From an uncultured Clostridia bacterium (lineage in GTDB: Bacteria > Bacillota > Clostridia > Oscillospirales > CAG-272): a DNA stretch of 45,417 nucleotides. The notes beneath the pieces were generated by a model. The model had not been told where the DNA came from. It was given only the letters and a program-made list of their open reading frames with translations, and made no database searches. Location: NCBI GenBank assembly GCA_937884385.1, contig CALGCW010000131.1, forward strand, positions 1 to 45,417, given 5' to 3'. The position numbers and the translations under genes were made by a program. Positions 1-8,353 of the stretch are shown here, piece after piece (within the stretch, counting starts at the first letter, position 1; each line of letters starts with the position of its first letter).

Positions 1-2
1 CT

Positions 3-1373
3 GTTACGGCAACTGCGGTATATATAGGTGCTGACGCAGGGTACTATCAAAAGAATGCAGTAGATGTTATGGTTACCCGCAGTGCATGCGATCATGAAGA
101 TGCTGTATTGCAGAATCGCAGTGTAGCCACCTGTACCGTTGATGGCCGTTATGAAAACGTAACCTACTGTTCTGTATGCGGTGAGACTACCGTAGCACAG
201 ACCGTAGTTCCTAAGCTTGAGCACAAGGAAGTAGTAAAGGCTGCAGTTCCTGCAACCTGTACAACACCCGGTCTTACAGATGGTAAGAAGTGCTCCGTTT
301 GCGGTGAAGTACTCGTAGCGCAAGAAGAAATTCCTGCCGGACACAAATTTGTTGACGGCTCTTGCACAGGATGCGGACTCATTTCTAACATTCTCGCAGG
401 AAAGGGCTTGATTCCTGCAAGTGATGCGGCAGCCAATATATACAGTGCATCATATGGATATGGAATGATGAATGACGGCAATCTTGCATCAAGATATTCA
501 AGTATTAAAAACGGAGGTAAGGTTGAAGCTGTAATCGACCTTGGAGCAGTATATGACCTTTATGAGTTTAAGGTTCTGCTTTATGACTATAATAATTCTG
601 CGTTTAATCAATTTGGCACAGGAGTGGAAATTCAGGTTCTGTTCGGTGGTGAATGGAAAACTGTAGTTGATGTTACTGCAGATGATTTCAAAGTGGTTGT
701 CACAGGCGACCAGAACTGGCTTACATTTGACCTCGGCGGTGCAAACGCAAGACAGGTTAAGTTTATCATACCCGAGCACGGTTCCGCAGGTTGGAGTACA
801 TTCTGGGAGATTGAGTGCAGTGCGAAGGTATCAAGCGCAGTTGAGCCCGAACCCGAAGAGCCTGTTTTCATTGAAAACGTATTTGCAGGCAAGCAGTTTA
901 CTCCTACAGCTTCTGCTCTTGCATCTGTTTTGAATAAATCTTGGTGGAAGGGAAGCGGATACGAAGGTCTTACAGATGGAATTAAAAATGCAGATAACGC
1001 TCCGGGTAGATTCTCCACAGCGATGGCTTTGACAGGTATGATGGATTCCACCATTGACCTTGGCGGCTCTTATGAGCTCCACTCATTTAGACTCTATACA
1101 TACGATCCTGCAGCAGGAACCGGCGCAGGAAGTGTAGGAGCAGACCTTCTGATCCAGGTATATGCCGACGGCGAATGGAAGGATGTTGTTATCTGTGCAG
1201 ATAATGCATCAATCATGAGCCATCTTGTTGCTAACGATGGTATATACAATGATTACCTTGAATTTGATCTTGGCGGTGTTGTAGCCGAGAAGGTAAGATT
1301 CTATATTTCAGCATCAGCTTCGAGCAACGGTACGACTTTTGAAGAGGTTGAATGCTCAGGCTACGAAAAATAA
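3..1373 (+). CDS. Secreted/surface protein with Cys-repeat region and two discoidin-like domains (5' truncated)
   Basis: The reading frame is open to the left edge, so the true start and any signal peptide lie outside; 456 residues are visible. After about 20 residues come Cys/His-rich repeats with CxxCG pairs (CSVCG twice, then CTGCG), of the kind CxxxG...CSVCG...(I/V)P..(G)H. Two related domains of roughly 145 residues follow, each with a pattern typical of F5/8 type C (discoidin, galactose-binding-like) domains: LTDG or DGN, R(Y/F)S, IDLG, an aromatic strand, (F/D)GEWK.VV, FDLGG.. and a closing (I/V)EC(S). The family usually binds carbohydrate on the cell surface; the ligand here is unknown. 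The domain call is by pattern only. A strong terminator follows, so it is not co-transcribed with the alpha-glucosidase. The same Cys repeat recurs in the products at 4574 and 23930. Confidence 0.75.
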   Translation, partial: VTATAVYIGADAGYYQKNAVDVMVTRSACDHEDAVLQNRSVATCTVDGRYENVTYCSVCGETTVAQTVVPKLEHKEVVKAAVPATCTTPGLTDGKKCSVCGEVLVAQEEIPAGHKFVDGSCTGCGLISNILAGKGLIPASDAAANIYSASYGYGMMNDGNLASRYSSIKNGGKVEAVIDLGAVYDLYEFKVLLYDYNNSAFNQFGTGVEIQVLFGGEWKTVVDVTADDFKVVVTGDQNWLTFDLGGANARQVKFIIPEHGSAGWSTFWEIECSAKVSSAVEPEPEEPVFIENVFAGKQFTPTASALASVLNKSWWKGSGYEGLTDGIKNADNAPGRFSTAMALTGMMDSTIDLGGSYELHSFRLYTYDPAAGTGAGSVGADLLIQVYADGEWKDVVICADNASIMSHLVANDGIYNDYLEFDLGGVVAEKVRFYISASASSNGTTFEEVECSGYEK

Positions 1374-1399
1374 TACTAAATTTTAGTAAATCTATATAT

Positions 1400-1432
1400 G
1401 GCGCAGTGAATCTTCACTGCGCCGTTCTTATT
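1400..1432 (+). terminator. Rho-independent terminator
   Basis: Perfect inverted repeat 1400-1410 / 1413-1423 (GGCGCAGTGAA and its complement; the effective loop is about six bases), followed by a T-rich stretch. It closes the discoidin-domain gene. Confidence 0.85.
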
Positions 1433-1452
1433 TATGAAGTTGTGTATTTGAC

Positions 1453-1481
1453 TTGACAATTGTTAGTATTGGTGATACAAT
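1453..1481 (+). promoter_or_regulatory. Sigma-A promoter of the alpha-glucosidase gene
   Basis: TTGACA at 1453-1458, 17-bp spacer, TACAAT at 1476-1481 with the extended -10 TG at 1473-1474. A short inverted repeat (AATTGT 1459-1464, ACAATT 1477-1482) lies inside it and could be a regulator site, but it is too short to call. Confidence 0.8.
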
Positions 1482-1533
1482 TAATATATATGCTGGCGGG
1501 TCAAACGCATAAAACTATTTACAGGAGAAAGCT

Positions 1534-3189
1534 ATGGAAAGACAAAGATGGTACAAGGATATGGTGTTCTACCAGATATGGCCGCGTTCATTCAAGGACG
1601 GTAACGGAGACGGTATGGGCGACCTTTTTGGGGTTTACGAAAAGCTCGACTATATAAAGTCGCTTGGTTGCGACGGAATCTGGTTCTCACCGCTTTATCC
1701 CTCCCCGGGAGTGGACTGCGGATACGATATTTCCGATTATTACGATATTGCAGAGGAATTTGGCGGTATGGAGGCTTTCAAGAAGGTTCTTGACGGTGCT
1801 CACGAGCGCGGGATGAAGGTCATTATGGACCTCGTTGTTAATCACACGAGCGATCAGCACGAATGGTTCCAAAAGAGTCGACAGAGGATAGAACCCTATA
1901 CGGATTATTATATCTGGCGCCCTGCTAAGCCTAACGGAAAGCTTCCAAACAACTGGGATTCACTCTTTGAGGGCAAGGCGTGGACTTGGGATGAAGTTCG
2001 TGGCGAGTACTATATGCATCTTTTCGCTATTCAGCAGCCCGATCTCAATATGGATAACCCTCTTGTCAGAGAGGAAGTGAAGAAAATTCTTCGCTTTTGG
2101 CTTGACAAAGGAGTTGACGGCTTTAGAGAGGATGTTATAACATTTATCTCAAAGCCCGAGGGACTTCCTGACGACCGTCTTATGCCCGCTTCGAAGGGTA
2201 TATTTATGTTTAATCACGGACCTCATCTTCACGAATATCTTGAGGAGTTTCACCGCGACGTTTTTTCAAAATACGATTGTATGACTCTTGCGGAATCACC
2301 CTTGGTGACACCCAAAAAGGCTCTTGAATACATAGACGAGAATAACAGTCCCGTTCTTGATATGTTTATACAGTTTTCAACACAGGAAGCTGACTGCTTT
2401 ATGACGGACTATTACCATACACCGTTTAATCTTCGCAAACTCAAGAGGTGCTACACAAAGTGGCAGGATAAGCTTGACGGCAAGGGATGGAATATGCTTT
2501 ATATTGAGAACCACGACCACCCACGTATGGTATCTCGCTACGGAAGCGAGAAGTTCCAACGAGAGAGCGCAAAGATGCTTGCGGTTTCTTATCTTTTCCA
2601 AAAGGGAACACCGTTTGTATATCAAGGTCAGGAGATCGGTATGACTAACTGGTATCCGAATGATCCGGAAATGTATGAGGATGTACAGACGCGTTGGCAA
2701 TACTTTAACGTAGCGACTAAAAAGTCGCCGGAAAAACGCCTGAAGAGGCTATGGGATGGCTCTCGTGACTCTGCTCGCACTCCCGTTCAATGGAGCACAG
2801 CGGAAAATGCCGGCTTTACCACGGGCACACCTTGGTTCTACGTGAATGAAAACTACAAGCAGATAAATGTTGCAGATCAGGAGAAGGACGAGAAGTCAGT
2901 TCTCAATTTCTATCGCGAGGCTATCAAGCTCCGCAAGAGCCTTTCCTGTGTCAGACACGGTGAATATAAGGAATACGGTAAGCTTTCTTCTGCGTTCTAT
3001 ACCTATTCGAGAGAAGATGCAAAGGAAAAGCTCCTTGTCGTCTGCTCCTTCACGGATAAGGCGAAGAAATGGAAGGTACCCGCAGACTTCGACCTTGCAA
3101 GCGCAGAGCTTTTGCTCTCAAACTATGACATCCTCACCGGAACTACTCTCAATCCGTATGAGTGCAGAGTTTACAGGTGGATAAAATAA
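1534..3189 (+). CDS. GH13 alpha-glucosidase, oligo-1,6-glucosidase type
   Basis: Cytoplasmic glycoside hydrolase of family 13, subfamily 31 type (551 aa, a usual length; no signal peptide), hydrolysing short alpha-glucosides. Visible motifs: the N-terminal metal loop DGNGDGMGD (22-30), MDLVVNHTS (98-106), QPDLN (168-172), nucleophile Asp200 in GFREDVI, acid/base Glu254 in TLAESP, and the transition-state Asp328 in ENHDHP. Val201, just after the nucleophile, is the residue known to favour alpha-1,6 over alpha-1,4 linkages in this subfamily, so isomaltose/isomalto-oligosaccharides are the likely substrates; trehalose-6-phosphate hydrolase is a close relative that cannot be excluded. Start chosen for AGGAGA about 6 bases upstream. 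Monocistronic: own promoter at 1453 and terminator at 3190. Confidence 0.92.
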   Translation: MERQRWYKDMVFYQIWPRSFKDGNGDGMGDLFGVYEKLDYIKSLGCDGIWFSPLYPSPGVDCGYDISDYYDIAEEFGGMEAFKKVLDGAHERGMKVIMDLVVNHTSDQHEWFQKSRQRIEPYTDYYIWRPAKPNGKLPNNWDSLFEGKAWTWDEVRGEYYMHLFAIQQPDLNMDNPLVREEVKKILRFWLDKGVDGFREDVITFISKPEGLPDDRLMPASKGIFMFNHGPHLHEYLEEFHRDVFSKYDCMTLAESPLVTPKKALEYIDENNSPVLDMFIQFSTQEADCFMTDYYHTPFNLRKLKRCYTKWQDKLDGKGWNMLYIENHDHPRMVSRYGSEKFQRESAKMLAVSYLFQKGTPFVYQGQEIGMTNWYPNDPEMYEDVQTRWQYFNVATKKSPEKRLKRLWDGSRDSARTPVQWSTAENAGFTTGTPWFYVNENYKQINVADQEKDEKSVLNFYREAIKLRKSLSCVRHGEYKEYGKLSSAFYTYSREDAKEKLLVVCSFTDKAKKWKVPADFDLASAELLLSNYDILTGTTLNPYECRVYRWIK

Positions 3190-3240
3190 CACAAAGGACT
3201 GCCAACGGCAGTCCTTTGTGATTTAATCGTCTTTTTTTAT
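3190..3240. terminator. Bidirectional terminator between convergent genes
   Basis: Perfect 14-bp stem 3190-3203 / 3207-3220 with loop AAC, followed on the plus strand by a T-rich tail including T7 at about 3231-3238. It sits between the glucosidase stop and the recombinase stop (3223) and can serve both strands. Confidence 0.85.
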
Positions 3241-4227
3241 CTTTGCGAGTGGGTTTTGGTCCATAGCAGATCGCATATTTTCGTTTGAAACATGTGTGTA
3301 TATCTGCGTTGTGTTTAGCTGCTCGTGACCGAGAATATCCTTGAGTACGCGCACGTCAACGTTGCCGCTTTGATACATTAAAGTAGCCGCCGTGTGACGA
3401 AGCTTATGCACAGAGTAGTGTTTTGCCTCAAGCCCTGCCTGTTCAAGATATTTATATACCATCCATTGAACGGTCTTCGCGCTTATGCGCTTATTAAGCC
3501 TGCTCAAAAACAGGGCCTTCGTTTTGACGTTTTCATATTTGGGGCTTGTTCGAATCTCGATATAATCCTTCAATACCGTTTTGCAGGCATCGTTCAAATA
3601 AATGATTCGCTCCTTGTTGCCCTTACCGAGAACGCGTAGGGAACGAAGCTCACGGTCAATGTCGGTGAGGTTTATTCCAACGAGCTCGGATAGACGCATA
3701 CCGCAGTTGAGGAAAAGCGTTAGAATGCAATAGTCGCGCTCTTTGGTGTTGGATTCTTCATCGTCAACCACCGCTTGAAGCAGAAGAAGGGATTCATCCA
3801 GACTTAAGAATTTAGGCAATGTCTTTTTAGGTTTGGGGGATTCTATATTGATTGCAGGATTTTCCTCGAAATAGCTGCGCTTAATAGTCATGAACTTATA
3901 CAAGCCCTTGATAGCTGAGAGCTTGCGTGCCTTTGCGCTCCACATATTGCGTCTTGAATCGCCTGCGTAGTATAAAAACTCGTATATTTGCTCGGTTTTG
4001 ACCTTTGAAAGATATTTCGCGTCAATGGGTCTCACGTCTATTTCAACGAATTCATCCGATTCGATGTCAATGCCGTTATCTACAGCCAAAAGATATCTGA
4101 AAAACGTGCGAAGATCAAGCATATATTCGTTTACGGTCTTGTCAGAGCAGCCCTGTATCGTGCGCTTGTATATGGCAAATTGCTGTACGTCCTCGGAAAA
4201 CTCGTAAAGCTCGGGAAAGGATGACAT
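3223..4227 (-). CDS. Tyrosine recombinase, XerC/XerD-like
   Basis: Site-specific recombinase of the tyrosine (phage integrase) family, 334 aa. N-terminal SAM-like DNA-binding domain (about 10-125) and C-terminal catalytic domain with the full set of catalytic residues: Arg178 (CGMRLSEL), Lys202 (GKGNKER), His274 and Arg277 (HKLRHTAAT), His301 (LGHEQ) and nucleophile Tyr310 (QIYTHV). The motif spelling is closest to XerC/XerD enzymes that resolve chromosome dimers, rather than phage integrases. Start supported by GGAGGT just upstream. It reads away from the nearby tRNA-Arg, and no excisionase, relaxase or phage gene is near, so a housekeeping Xer role is favoured; a resident of a decayed element is the alternative. 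Confidence 0.88.
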   Translation of the reverse strand: MSSFPELYEFSEDVQQFAIYKRTIQGCSDKTVNEYMLDLRTFFRYLLAVDNGIDIESDEFVEIDVRPIDAKYLSKVKTEQIYEFLYYAGDSRRNMWSAKARKLSAIKGLYKFMTIKRSYFEENPAINIESPKPKKTLPKFLSLDESLLLLQAVVDDEESNTKERDYCILTLFLNCGMRLSELVGINLTDIDRELRSLRVLGKGNKERIIYLNDACKTVLKDYIEIRTSPKYENVKTKALFLSRLNKRISAKTVQWMVYKYLEQAGLEAKHYSVHKLRHTAATLMYQSGNVDVRVLKDILGHEQLNTTQIYTHVSNENMRSAMDQNPLAKIKKDD

Positions 4228-4264
4228 TTTGGTACCTCCAATTATACAAAATCATTCTGACTAC

Positions 4265-4293
4265 ATTGTATCATAAAATAAGGGAAAAGGGAA
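4265..4293 (-). promoter_or_regulatory. Probable promoter of the recombinase gene
   Basis: On the minus strand, TGA-TACAAT (extended -10; plus-strand 4265-4270) with a weak -35 (TTCCCT, 4288-4293) at 17 bp. The start codon is about 35 bases downstream. Confidence 0.45.
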
Positions 4294-4334
4294 TACGTTT
4301 AGCTAAAATTTTTAAGAAATATTTTATAAATCTA

Positions 4335-4363
4335 TTGACAAATCGAGATATATGTGTTAATAT
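4335..4363 (+). promoter_or_regulatory. Promoter of tRNA-Arg
   Basis: TTGACA at 4335-4340, 17-bp spacer, TAATAT at 4358-4363 with extended -10 TG at 4355-4356. The tRNA 5' end lies 23 bases past the -10. Confidence 0.85.
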
Positions 4364-4386
4364 GTATAAGTCGCAGAGAGCGATAT

Positions 4387-4463
4387 GTGCCATTAGCTCA
4401 GCCGGATAGAGTGTTTGGCTACGAACCAAAAGGTCGGGGGTTCGAATCCCTCATGGCACGCCA
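4387..4463 (+). tRNA. tRNA-Arg(ACG)
   Basis: Acceptor stem GTGCCAT (4387-4393) pairs with ATGGCAC (4453-4459); discriminator G at 4460 and CCA encoded at 4461-4463. The anticodon stem-loop has a seven-base loop CTACGAA with anticodon ACG at 4421-4423. The D-arm and the T-arm sequence GGTTCGAATCC are present. A34 would be read as inosine after TadA editing. Confidence 0.95.
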
Positions 4464-4493
4464 AAGGAGATGCAATTGCATCTCCTTTTTTGT
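4463..4493 (+). terminator. Terminator of tRNA-Arg
   Basis: Perfect palindromic stem centred between 4475 and 4476 (AAAGGAGATGCAA arm from 4463), running directly into a T tract at 4486-4491. It begins on the encoded CCA end. Confidence 0.85.
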
Positions 4494-4506
4494 TTTAATA
4501 ATATCC

Positions 4507-4535
4507 TTGACAAAAAAATAAAATAGTGATAAAAT
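4507..4535 (+). promoter_or_regulatory. Promoter of the LRR lipoprotein gene
   Basis: TTGACA at 4507-4512, 17-bp spacer, TAAAAT at 4530-4535 with extended -10 TG at 4527-4528. Confidence 0.8.
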
Positions 4536-4573
4536 GAATTCGGAAAACTATTTTACGGTTTAGGAGGTAAATT

Positions 4574-6136
4574 ATGAAGAAAAGAGTATTACTTTTTTTG
4601 TTGGCAGTGACACTTTTGTCTGCTTTGATGCTTTTTTCCTGCGGCGGAACGGTAACGACTCAACCGAGCACTTCAGCAAACCCAATCGCCACTGATCCGA
4701 ATCACAAGCATAATTACACTCAATTTGAGACACCGCCCACGTGTACGGAGGAGGGATATACGATATTTATGTGCGCTTGTGGAGATTCCTATAAGTTCGG
4801 TTTCGTTGACCCCACGGGTCACAGCTTTGGCAGCTGGGAGGTTATCAAGGCAGCAACGTCCAATGAAACGGGACTCCGTGAGAGAGTGTGCAAATGCGGA
4901 GAAAAGGAGACCGAGGTCATTCCTATAGTTCAAGATGAATTTGAGTACGGTCTTACCGAAAGCGGAGATGCATACGAGGTTATAGGTATCGGAAACGTCA
5001 AGGATGAAAACCTCGTTATTCCGAGCGAGCACAACGGGTTGCCTGTTATAGGCATTGCTGATAATGCTTTTTCAAGATCGAGTGCCATCATCAGAACCGT
5101 GGTTTTGCCCAACACTATGCAATATATTGGTTACTGTGCATTTGAGAAGTGTATTTGGCTTGAAAGCATAAGCATCCCTGATTCTGTTGCTGATATCGGG
5201 GTCAAAGCTTTCTTTGGATGCGCGCGTTTGAAGGAATTTGTTGTACCTAAATCGCTTACGGAGCTCAATGCGCTTTTTGGACAGTGCACAAGCTTGGAGA
5301 GCGTTACGTTACACTCAAACATTGTATTTATTGAAGGCGGCTGTTTTAAAGAGTGTGAATCACTTAGGTCAATTGACCTGATAAGTAAGATTGCAGAAAT
5401 CCAAGATGAGATGTTTTTAGGATGTAAAATGCTTGAGGATGTAGTATTGCCCGATTCTGTTACGTATATCGGAGTTAAGGCTTTTTCGGGTTGTGAGGGC
5501 TTGAAGAATATTAACGTTCCTGCTTCGCTTTCCGGTTTTGGCAGTGATGCCTTCTACGGTTGTGCATCATTGAAAAGCTTTGCTATTCCAAGCGGAGTTA
5601 CTGAGATCCCTGATAGCGTTTTCAGCGGTTGCTCATCGCTTTCGGGTACTTGGATGATTCCAAGCACCGTGACTAAAATTGGCAAAAACGCTTTTTCGGG
5701 ATGCTCAAAAATCGAGAGAATTGTATTTGAAGAAAGCAGTCAGTTAACAACGATCGATGAGAAAGCATTTTCCGGCTGCACTTCGCTTAAAAGCATAAGC
5801 ATTGGCGATGCAGAGCTTGTTGACGGTAAATTCGTATTGCCGAGCAAGGTAGAAAAGCTTATGGAATATGCATTTTTAAATTGCACATCTATGTCGTCGA
5901 TAGTGATACCCGCATCCACGAACTATATTGACAGACTTGTATTTTCCGGTTGCAGCGGTCTGGAATCAGCGCATTTTGTCAAGACGTCCGATTGGCATAG
6001 GGAAAACTGGAGATCGCCTAACGATATAGGCAGCAGTTATATATCCGTTTCTTCTGACGTGATCGGAAATTCCGAGCTTATGGCTGATTATTTGACAGGA
6101 ACTTATTGTGATAAGCGATGGTCAAATTACCAATAA
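4574..6136 (+). CDS. Lipoprotein with Cys/His repeats and BspA-type leucine-rich repeats
   Basis: 520 aa. The N-terminus is a lipoprotein signal peptide: MKKR, a hydrophobic core, and lipobox LFSC with Cys23 as the lipidated residue. Residues about 48-115 hold two Cys/His repeats (H..Y/F..., PTC...G, C.CG). From about residue 140 there are 13 units of the BspA/LRR_5 type, each with I(P).S(V)..I...AF.GC..L spacing (AF.GC or variants recurring every 22-25 residues). Such proteins are surface adhesins in gut and oral bacteria; the ligand here is unknown. RBS AGGAGGT is nearly perfect. Own promoter and a terminator shared with the convergent topoisomerase gene. Same architecture as the minus-strand gene at 22812-23930, including a shared linker of the form GIG...(I/V)IP...G..I..I...AF. 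Confidence 0.88.
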   Translation: MKKRVLLFLLAVTLLSALMLFSCGGTVTTQPSTSANPIATDPNHKHNYTQFETPPTCTEEGYTIFMCACGDSYKFGFVDPTGHSFGSWEVIKAATSNETGLRERVCKCGEKETEVIPIVQDEFEYGLTESGDAYEVIGIGNVKDENLVIPSEHNGLPVIGIADNAFSRSSAIIRTVVLPNTMQYIGYCAFEKCIWLESISIPDSVADIGVKAFFGCARLKEFVVPKSLTELNALFGQCTSLESVTLHSNIVFIEGGCFKECESLRSIDLISKIAEIQDEMFLGCKMLEDVVLPDSVTYIGVKAFSGCEGLKNINVPASLSGFGSDAFYGCASLKSFAIPSGVTEIPDSVFSGCSSLSGTWMIPSTVTKIGKNAFSGCSKIERIVFEESSQLTTIDEKAFSGCTSLKSISIGDAELVDGKFVLPSKVEKLMEYAFLNCTSMSSIVIPASTNYIDRLVFSGCSGLESAHFVKTSDWHRENWRSPNDIGSSYISVSSDVIGNSELMADYLTGTYCDKRWSNYQ

Positions 6137-6144
6137 AGTAAAGC

Positions 6145-6180
6145 AAACAAGGAGAGCCTGATGGCTCTCCTTGTTTTTTA
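6145..6180. terminator. Bidirectional terminator
   Basis: Stem 6145-6158 / 6163-6176 (14 bp, loop TGAT) with a T tract on the plus strand (6174-6179) and an A tract at the left arm. It separates the LRR lipoprotein gene from the convergent topoisomerase gene. Confidence 0.85.
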
Positions 6181-8181
6181 TACATCAATATCCTTGATAT
6201 ACTCGTGTCCGTGCTCGGCGATGAATTTCTTTCTTGCGGCAAGGTCGTCGCCAAGAAGGGTCTCAAACATTACCTCGGTAAGATAGGGGTCGGCGGGGTC
6301 AACGGAAATAAGACGGCGAGTTTCGGGGTTCATCGTAGTCTCCCACATCATATCGGGCTCGTTTTCGCCAAGACCCTTGGAGCGCTGGATAGTATATTTT
6401 GTATTACCCAGCTTTTTAAGGATATCTGCTTTTTCAAATTCGTCAAAGGCAAAATAGGTCTTGTCCTTCGTCGTGATCTCGAAAAGGGGTGTTTCTGCGA
6501 TAAATACCTTATGCTCCTTAAGAAGTGTGGGGAGCAGGCGGTAGAAGAGTGTCAGAAGAAGGGTTCTGATCTGGAAGCCGTCCTCGTCTGCATCGGTGCA
6601 AAGGATGATCTTGGACCATTTGAGGTCGTTGAGATCAAATGGGTCGATATTGCCCTTGATCTTGCCCTTTATCTCGACTCCGCATCCGATAACGCGAAGA
6701 AGGTCAGTAATGATCTCGCTTTTGAAGATCTTTTCATAAGAGGATTTCAAGCAGTTGAGAGTTTTACCTCTTACGGGAATTATAGCCTGGAATTCTGCGT
6801 TTCTGCCGAGCTTACAGGATGTGAGAGCAGAGTCACCCTCAACTATATAGAGCTCACGCACCGCAGGGTCCTTTGAACGGCAGTTTACAAACTTTTCAAC
6901 CTTGTTTGCAAAGTCCATTTTGCTCTTAAGGCTCTCTTTGAGCTGAATTCTCGTTTTTTCAGCGGTTTCACGCGAACGTCTGTTGAGAAGAACTTGATTT
7001 GCAAAGATCTCCGCTTCAACGGGATGCTCCATAAAGTAGATCTCAAGATTTTTCTTTAAGAATTCCGTCATCGCTTCATAAATGAAGGTATTTGTGATGG
7101 ATTTCTTGGTCTGGTTCTCATACGAGGTCATTGTGGAGAAGCTGTTTATAACGAGACACAGGCAGTCTGCGATATCAGTAAATTGAATCTTTGCTTCGGT
7201 CTTATTGTATTTATTGGCGTTCTTGATATATTTATCGAGAGCGTATACGAATGCGACCTTGACCGCCTTATCAGGGGAGCCGCCGTGCTCAAGATAGCTT
7301 GAGTTATGGTAGTATTCAAGCTTGTTAACCGTGTTGGAAACGCAGAAAGAGAAGTCTGCCTTGAGCTTATATTCATCCTTGTCGTTTCTGTCGCGGCCCT
7401 GTGTTTCAAGGTGCCAAAGAACGGGCTCGGTTGCAGCGCTTTCACCGCACATTTCCTTGATATAATCAGAAATACCGTTTTCATAAATAAACGATTTTTT
7501 TGAGAACTTTTTATTATCCTCCTCGACCCAAAGCTCAAATTCGACACCTGAATTGATAACAGCCTGTCGGTGAAGGGTCTCCTCAAAGAAGGACGTGGGG
7601 ATAGCGATATCAGTAAATACTTCAAGGTCCGGTTTCCAACGTATCACCGTACCACGTTTTTTCTCGCCTTTTGCAAGCTCACGTGTTTCAAGCTTGCCAT
7701 CTATTGGCTCACCGCGCTTGAAGTGGATGGAATGAACGTTTTCGCCGTCATAGGAATAAACGTCCATATATTCGGAGCTGTACTGCGTTGCGCACGCACC
7801 AAGTCCGTTAAGACCAAGGGAATACTCATAAGCAGAGTCGCCCTTGTTGTTATCATATTTACCGCCTGCATATAGCTCGCAGAAAATAAGATCCCAGTTC
7901 CATCTTTCTTCTTTTTCGTTATATCCAAGGGGGATACCTCTTCCTTGGTCCTCGACCTCGATGGAGTGATCCTTGAATGCGGTCACTTTGATTATATTAC
8001 CGTGTCCCTCGCGTGCTTCGTCAACAGAGTTGGAAAGAATTTCGAAGAAGGAATGCTCGCATCCTTCAAGTCCGTCAGAGCCGAAGATAACGCCGGGGCG
8101 CAATCTGACACGATCGGCACCCTTAAGGGCTTTGATCGTTTGGTTATCATATTGGGAAGTACCTTTTTTAGCTTTTGCCAT
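6178..8181 (-). CDS. Type IIA DNA topoisomerase subunit B (ParE/GyrB family)
   Basis: 667 aa, usual ParE length. GHKL ATPase domain: catalytic Glu47 and Mg-binding Asn51 in FEILSNSVDEA, Asp78 in DQGRGIP, ATP lid LGLNGLGAC (122-130), and the QTK loop Lys359. TOPRIM domain: EGDSAL with Glu448 and the acidic DADED (530-534); the QRSKGLGE signature is at 599-606. The core matches ParE/GyrB, but several motifs are divergent (LRPGVIFG for the common RPGMYIG; GLNGLGAC for GLHGVGAS). It therefore looks like an additional, lineage-specific topoisomerase IV-like B subunit rather than the gyrase. No A subunit is adjacent: downstream is a convergent lipoprotein, upstream a divergent murD. RBS GGAGAT supports the start. 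Confidence 0.88.
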   Translation of the reverse strand: MAKAKKGTSQYDNQTIKALKGADRVRLRPGVIFGSDGLEGCEHSFFEILSNSVDEAREGHGNIIKVTAFKDHSIEVEDQGRGIPLGYNEKEERWNWDLIFCELYAGGKYDNNKGDSAYEYSLGLNGLGACATQYSSEYMDVYSYDGENVHSIHFKRGEPIDGKLETRELAKGEKKRGTVIRWKPDLEVFTDIAIPTSFFEETLHRQAVINSGVEFELWVEEDNKKFSKKSFIYENGISDYIKEMCGESAATEPVLWHLETQGRDRNDKDEYKLKADFSFCVSNTVNKLEYYHNSSYLEHGGSPDKAVKVAFVYALDKYIKNANKYNKTEAKIQFTDIADCLCLVINSFSTMTSYENQTKKSITNTFIYEAMTEFLKKNLEIYFMEHPVEAEIFANQVLLNRRSRETAEKTRIQLKESLKSKMDFANKVEKFVNCRSKDPAVRELYIVEGDSALTSCKLGRNAEFQAIIPVRGKTLNCLKSSYEKIFKSEIITDLLRVIGCGVEIKGKIKGNIDPFDLNDLKWSKIILCTDADEDGFQIRTLLLTLFYRLLPTLLKEHKVFIAETPLFEITTKDKTYFAFDEFEKADILKKLGNTKYTIQRSKGLGENEPDMMWETTMNPETRRLISVDPADPYLTEVMFETLLGDDLAARKKFIAEHGHEYIKDIDV

Positions 8182-8221
8182 AATTTATCTCCAAAAATAA
8201 GTAATCTGTACAATCAATATA

Positions 8222-8250
8222 ATTATACCAAAAAAAAACGCGTTTGAAAA
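8222..8250 (-). promoter_or_regulatory. Probable promoter of the topoisomerase gene
   Basis: On the minus strand TATAAT (plus 8222-8227) with a weak TTTTCA -35 (8245-8250) at 17 bp; about 40 bases before the start codon. Confidence 0.5.
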
Positions 8251-8291
8251 GGGTTTTTTATAAAAAAATCGCGAAATATAAGGATTTTCTA

Positions 8292-8320
8292 TTGCAAAAA
8301 TCACGAAAAAAAGTTATAAT
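8292..8320 (+). promoter_or_regulatory. Promoter of the murD operon
   Basis: TTGCAA at 8292-8297, 17-bp spacer, TATAAT at 8315-8320. It is the only clear promoter before the six-gene run murD to cysteine desulfurase. Confidence 0.8.
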
Positions 8321-8353
8321 ATATAATAGGCATATTTTTTGTTGGAGGTAGTT

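Noticed and set aside
1459..1482. Inverted repeat AATTGT/ACAATT in the glucosidase promoter as a regulator site
   Set aside because: Only six-base arms, and both fall on promoter elements that look alike by chance; no regulator gene is adjacent.
3223..4463. Integrative element: a tyrosine recombinase next to tRNA-Arg
   Set aside because: The recombinase lies on the 5' side of the tRNA, whereas integrated elements usually abut the 3' end. There is no direct repeat of the tRNA end nearby, no excisionase and no phage or conjugation genes; the protein reads like XerC/XerD.
6205..6876. Plus-strand open frame of about 223 codons opposite the topoisomerase gene
   Set aside because: Antisense to conserved TOPRIM coding sequence, with no RBS and no recognisable motif.
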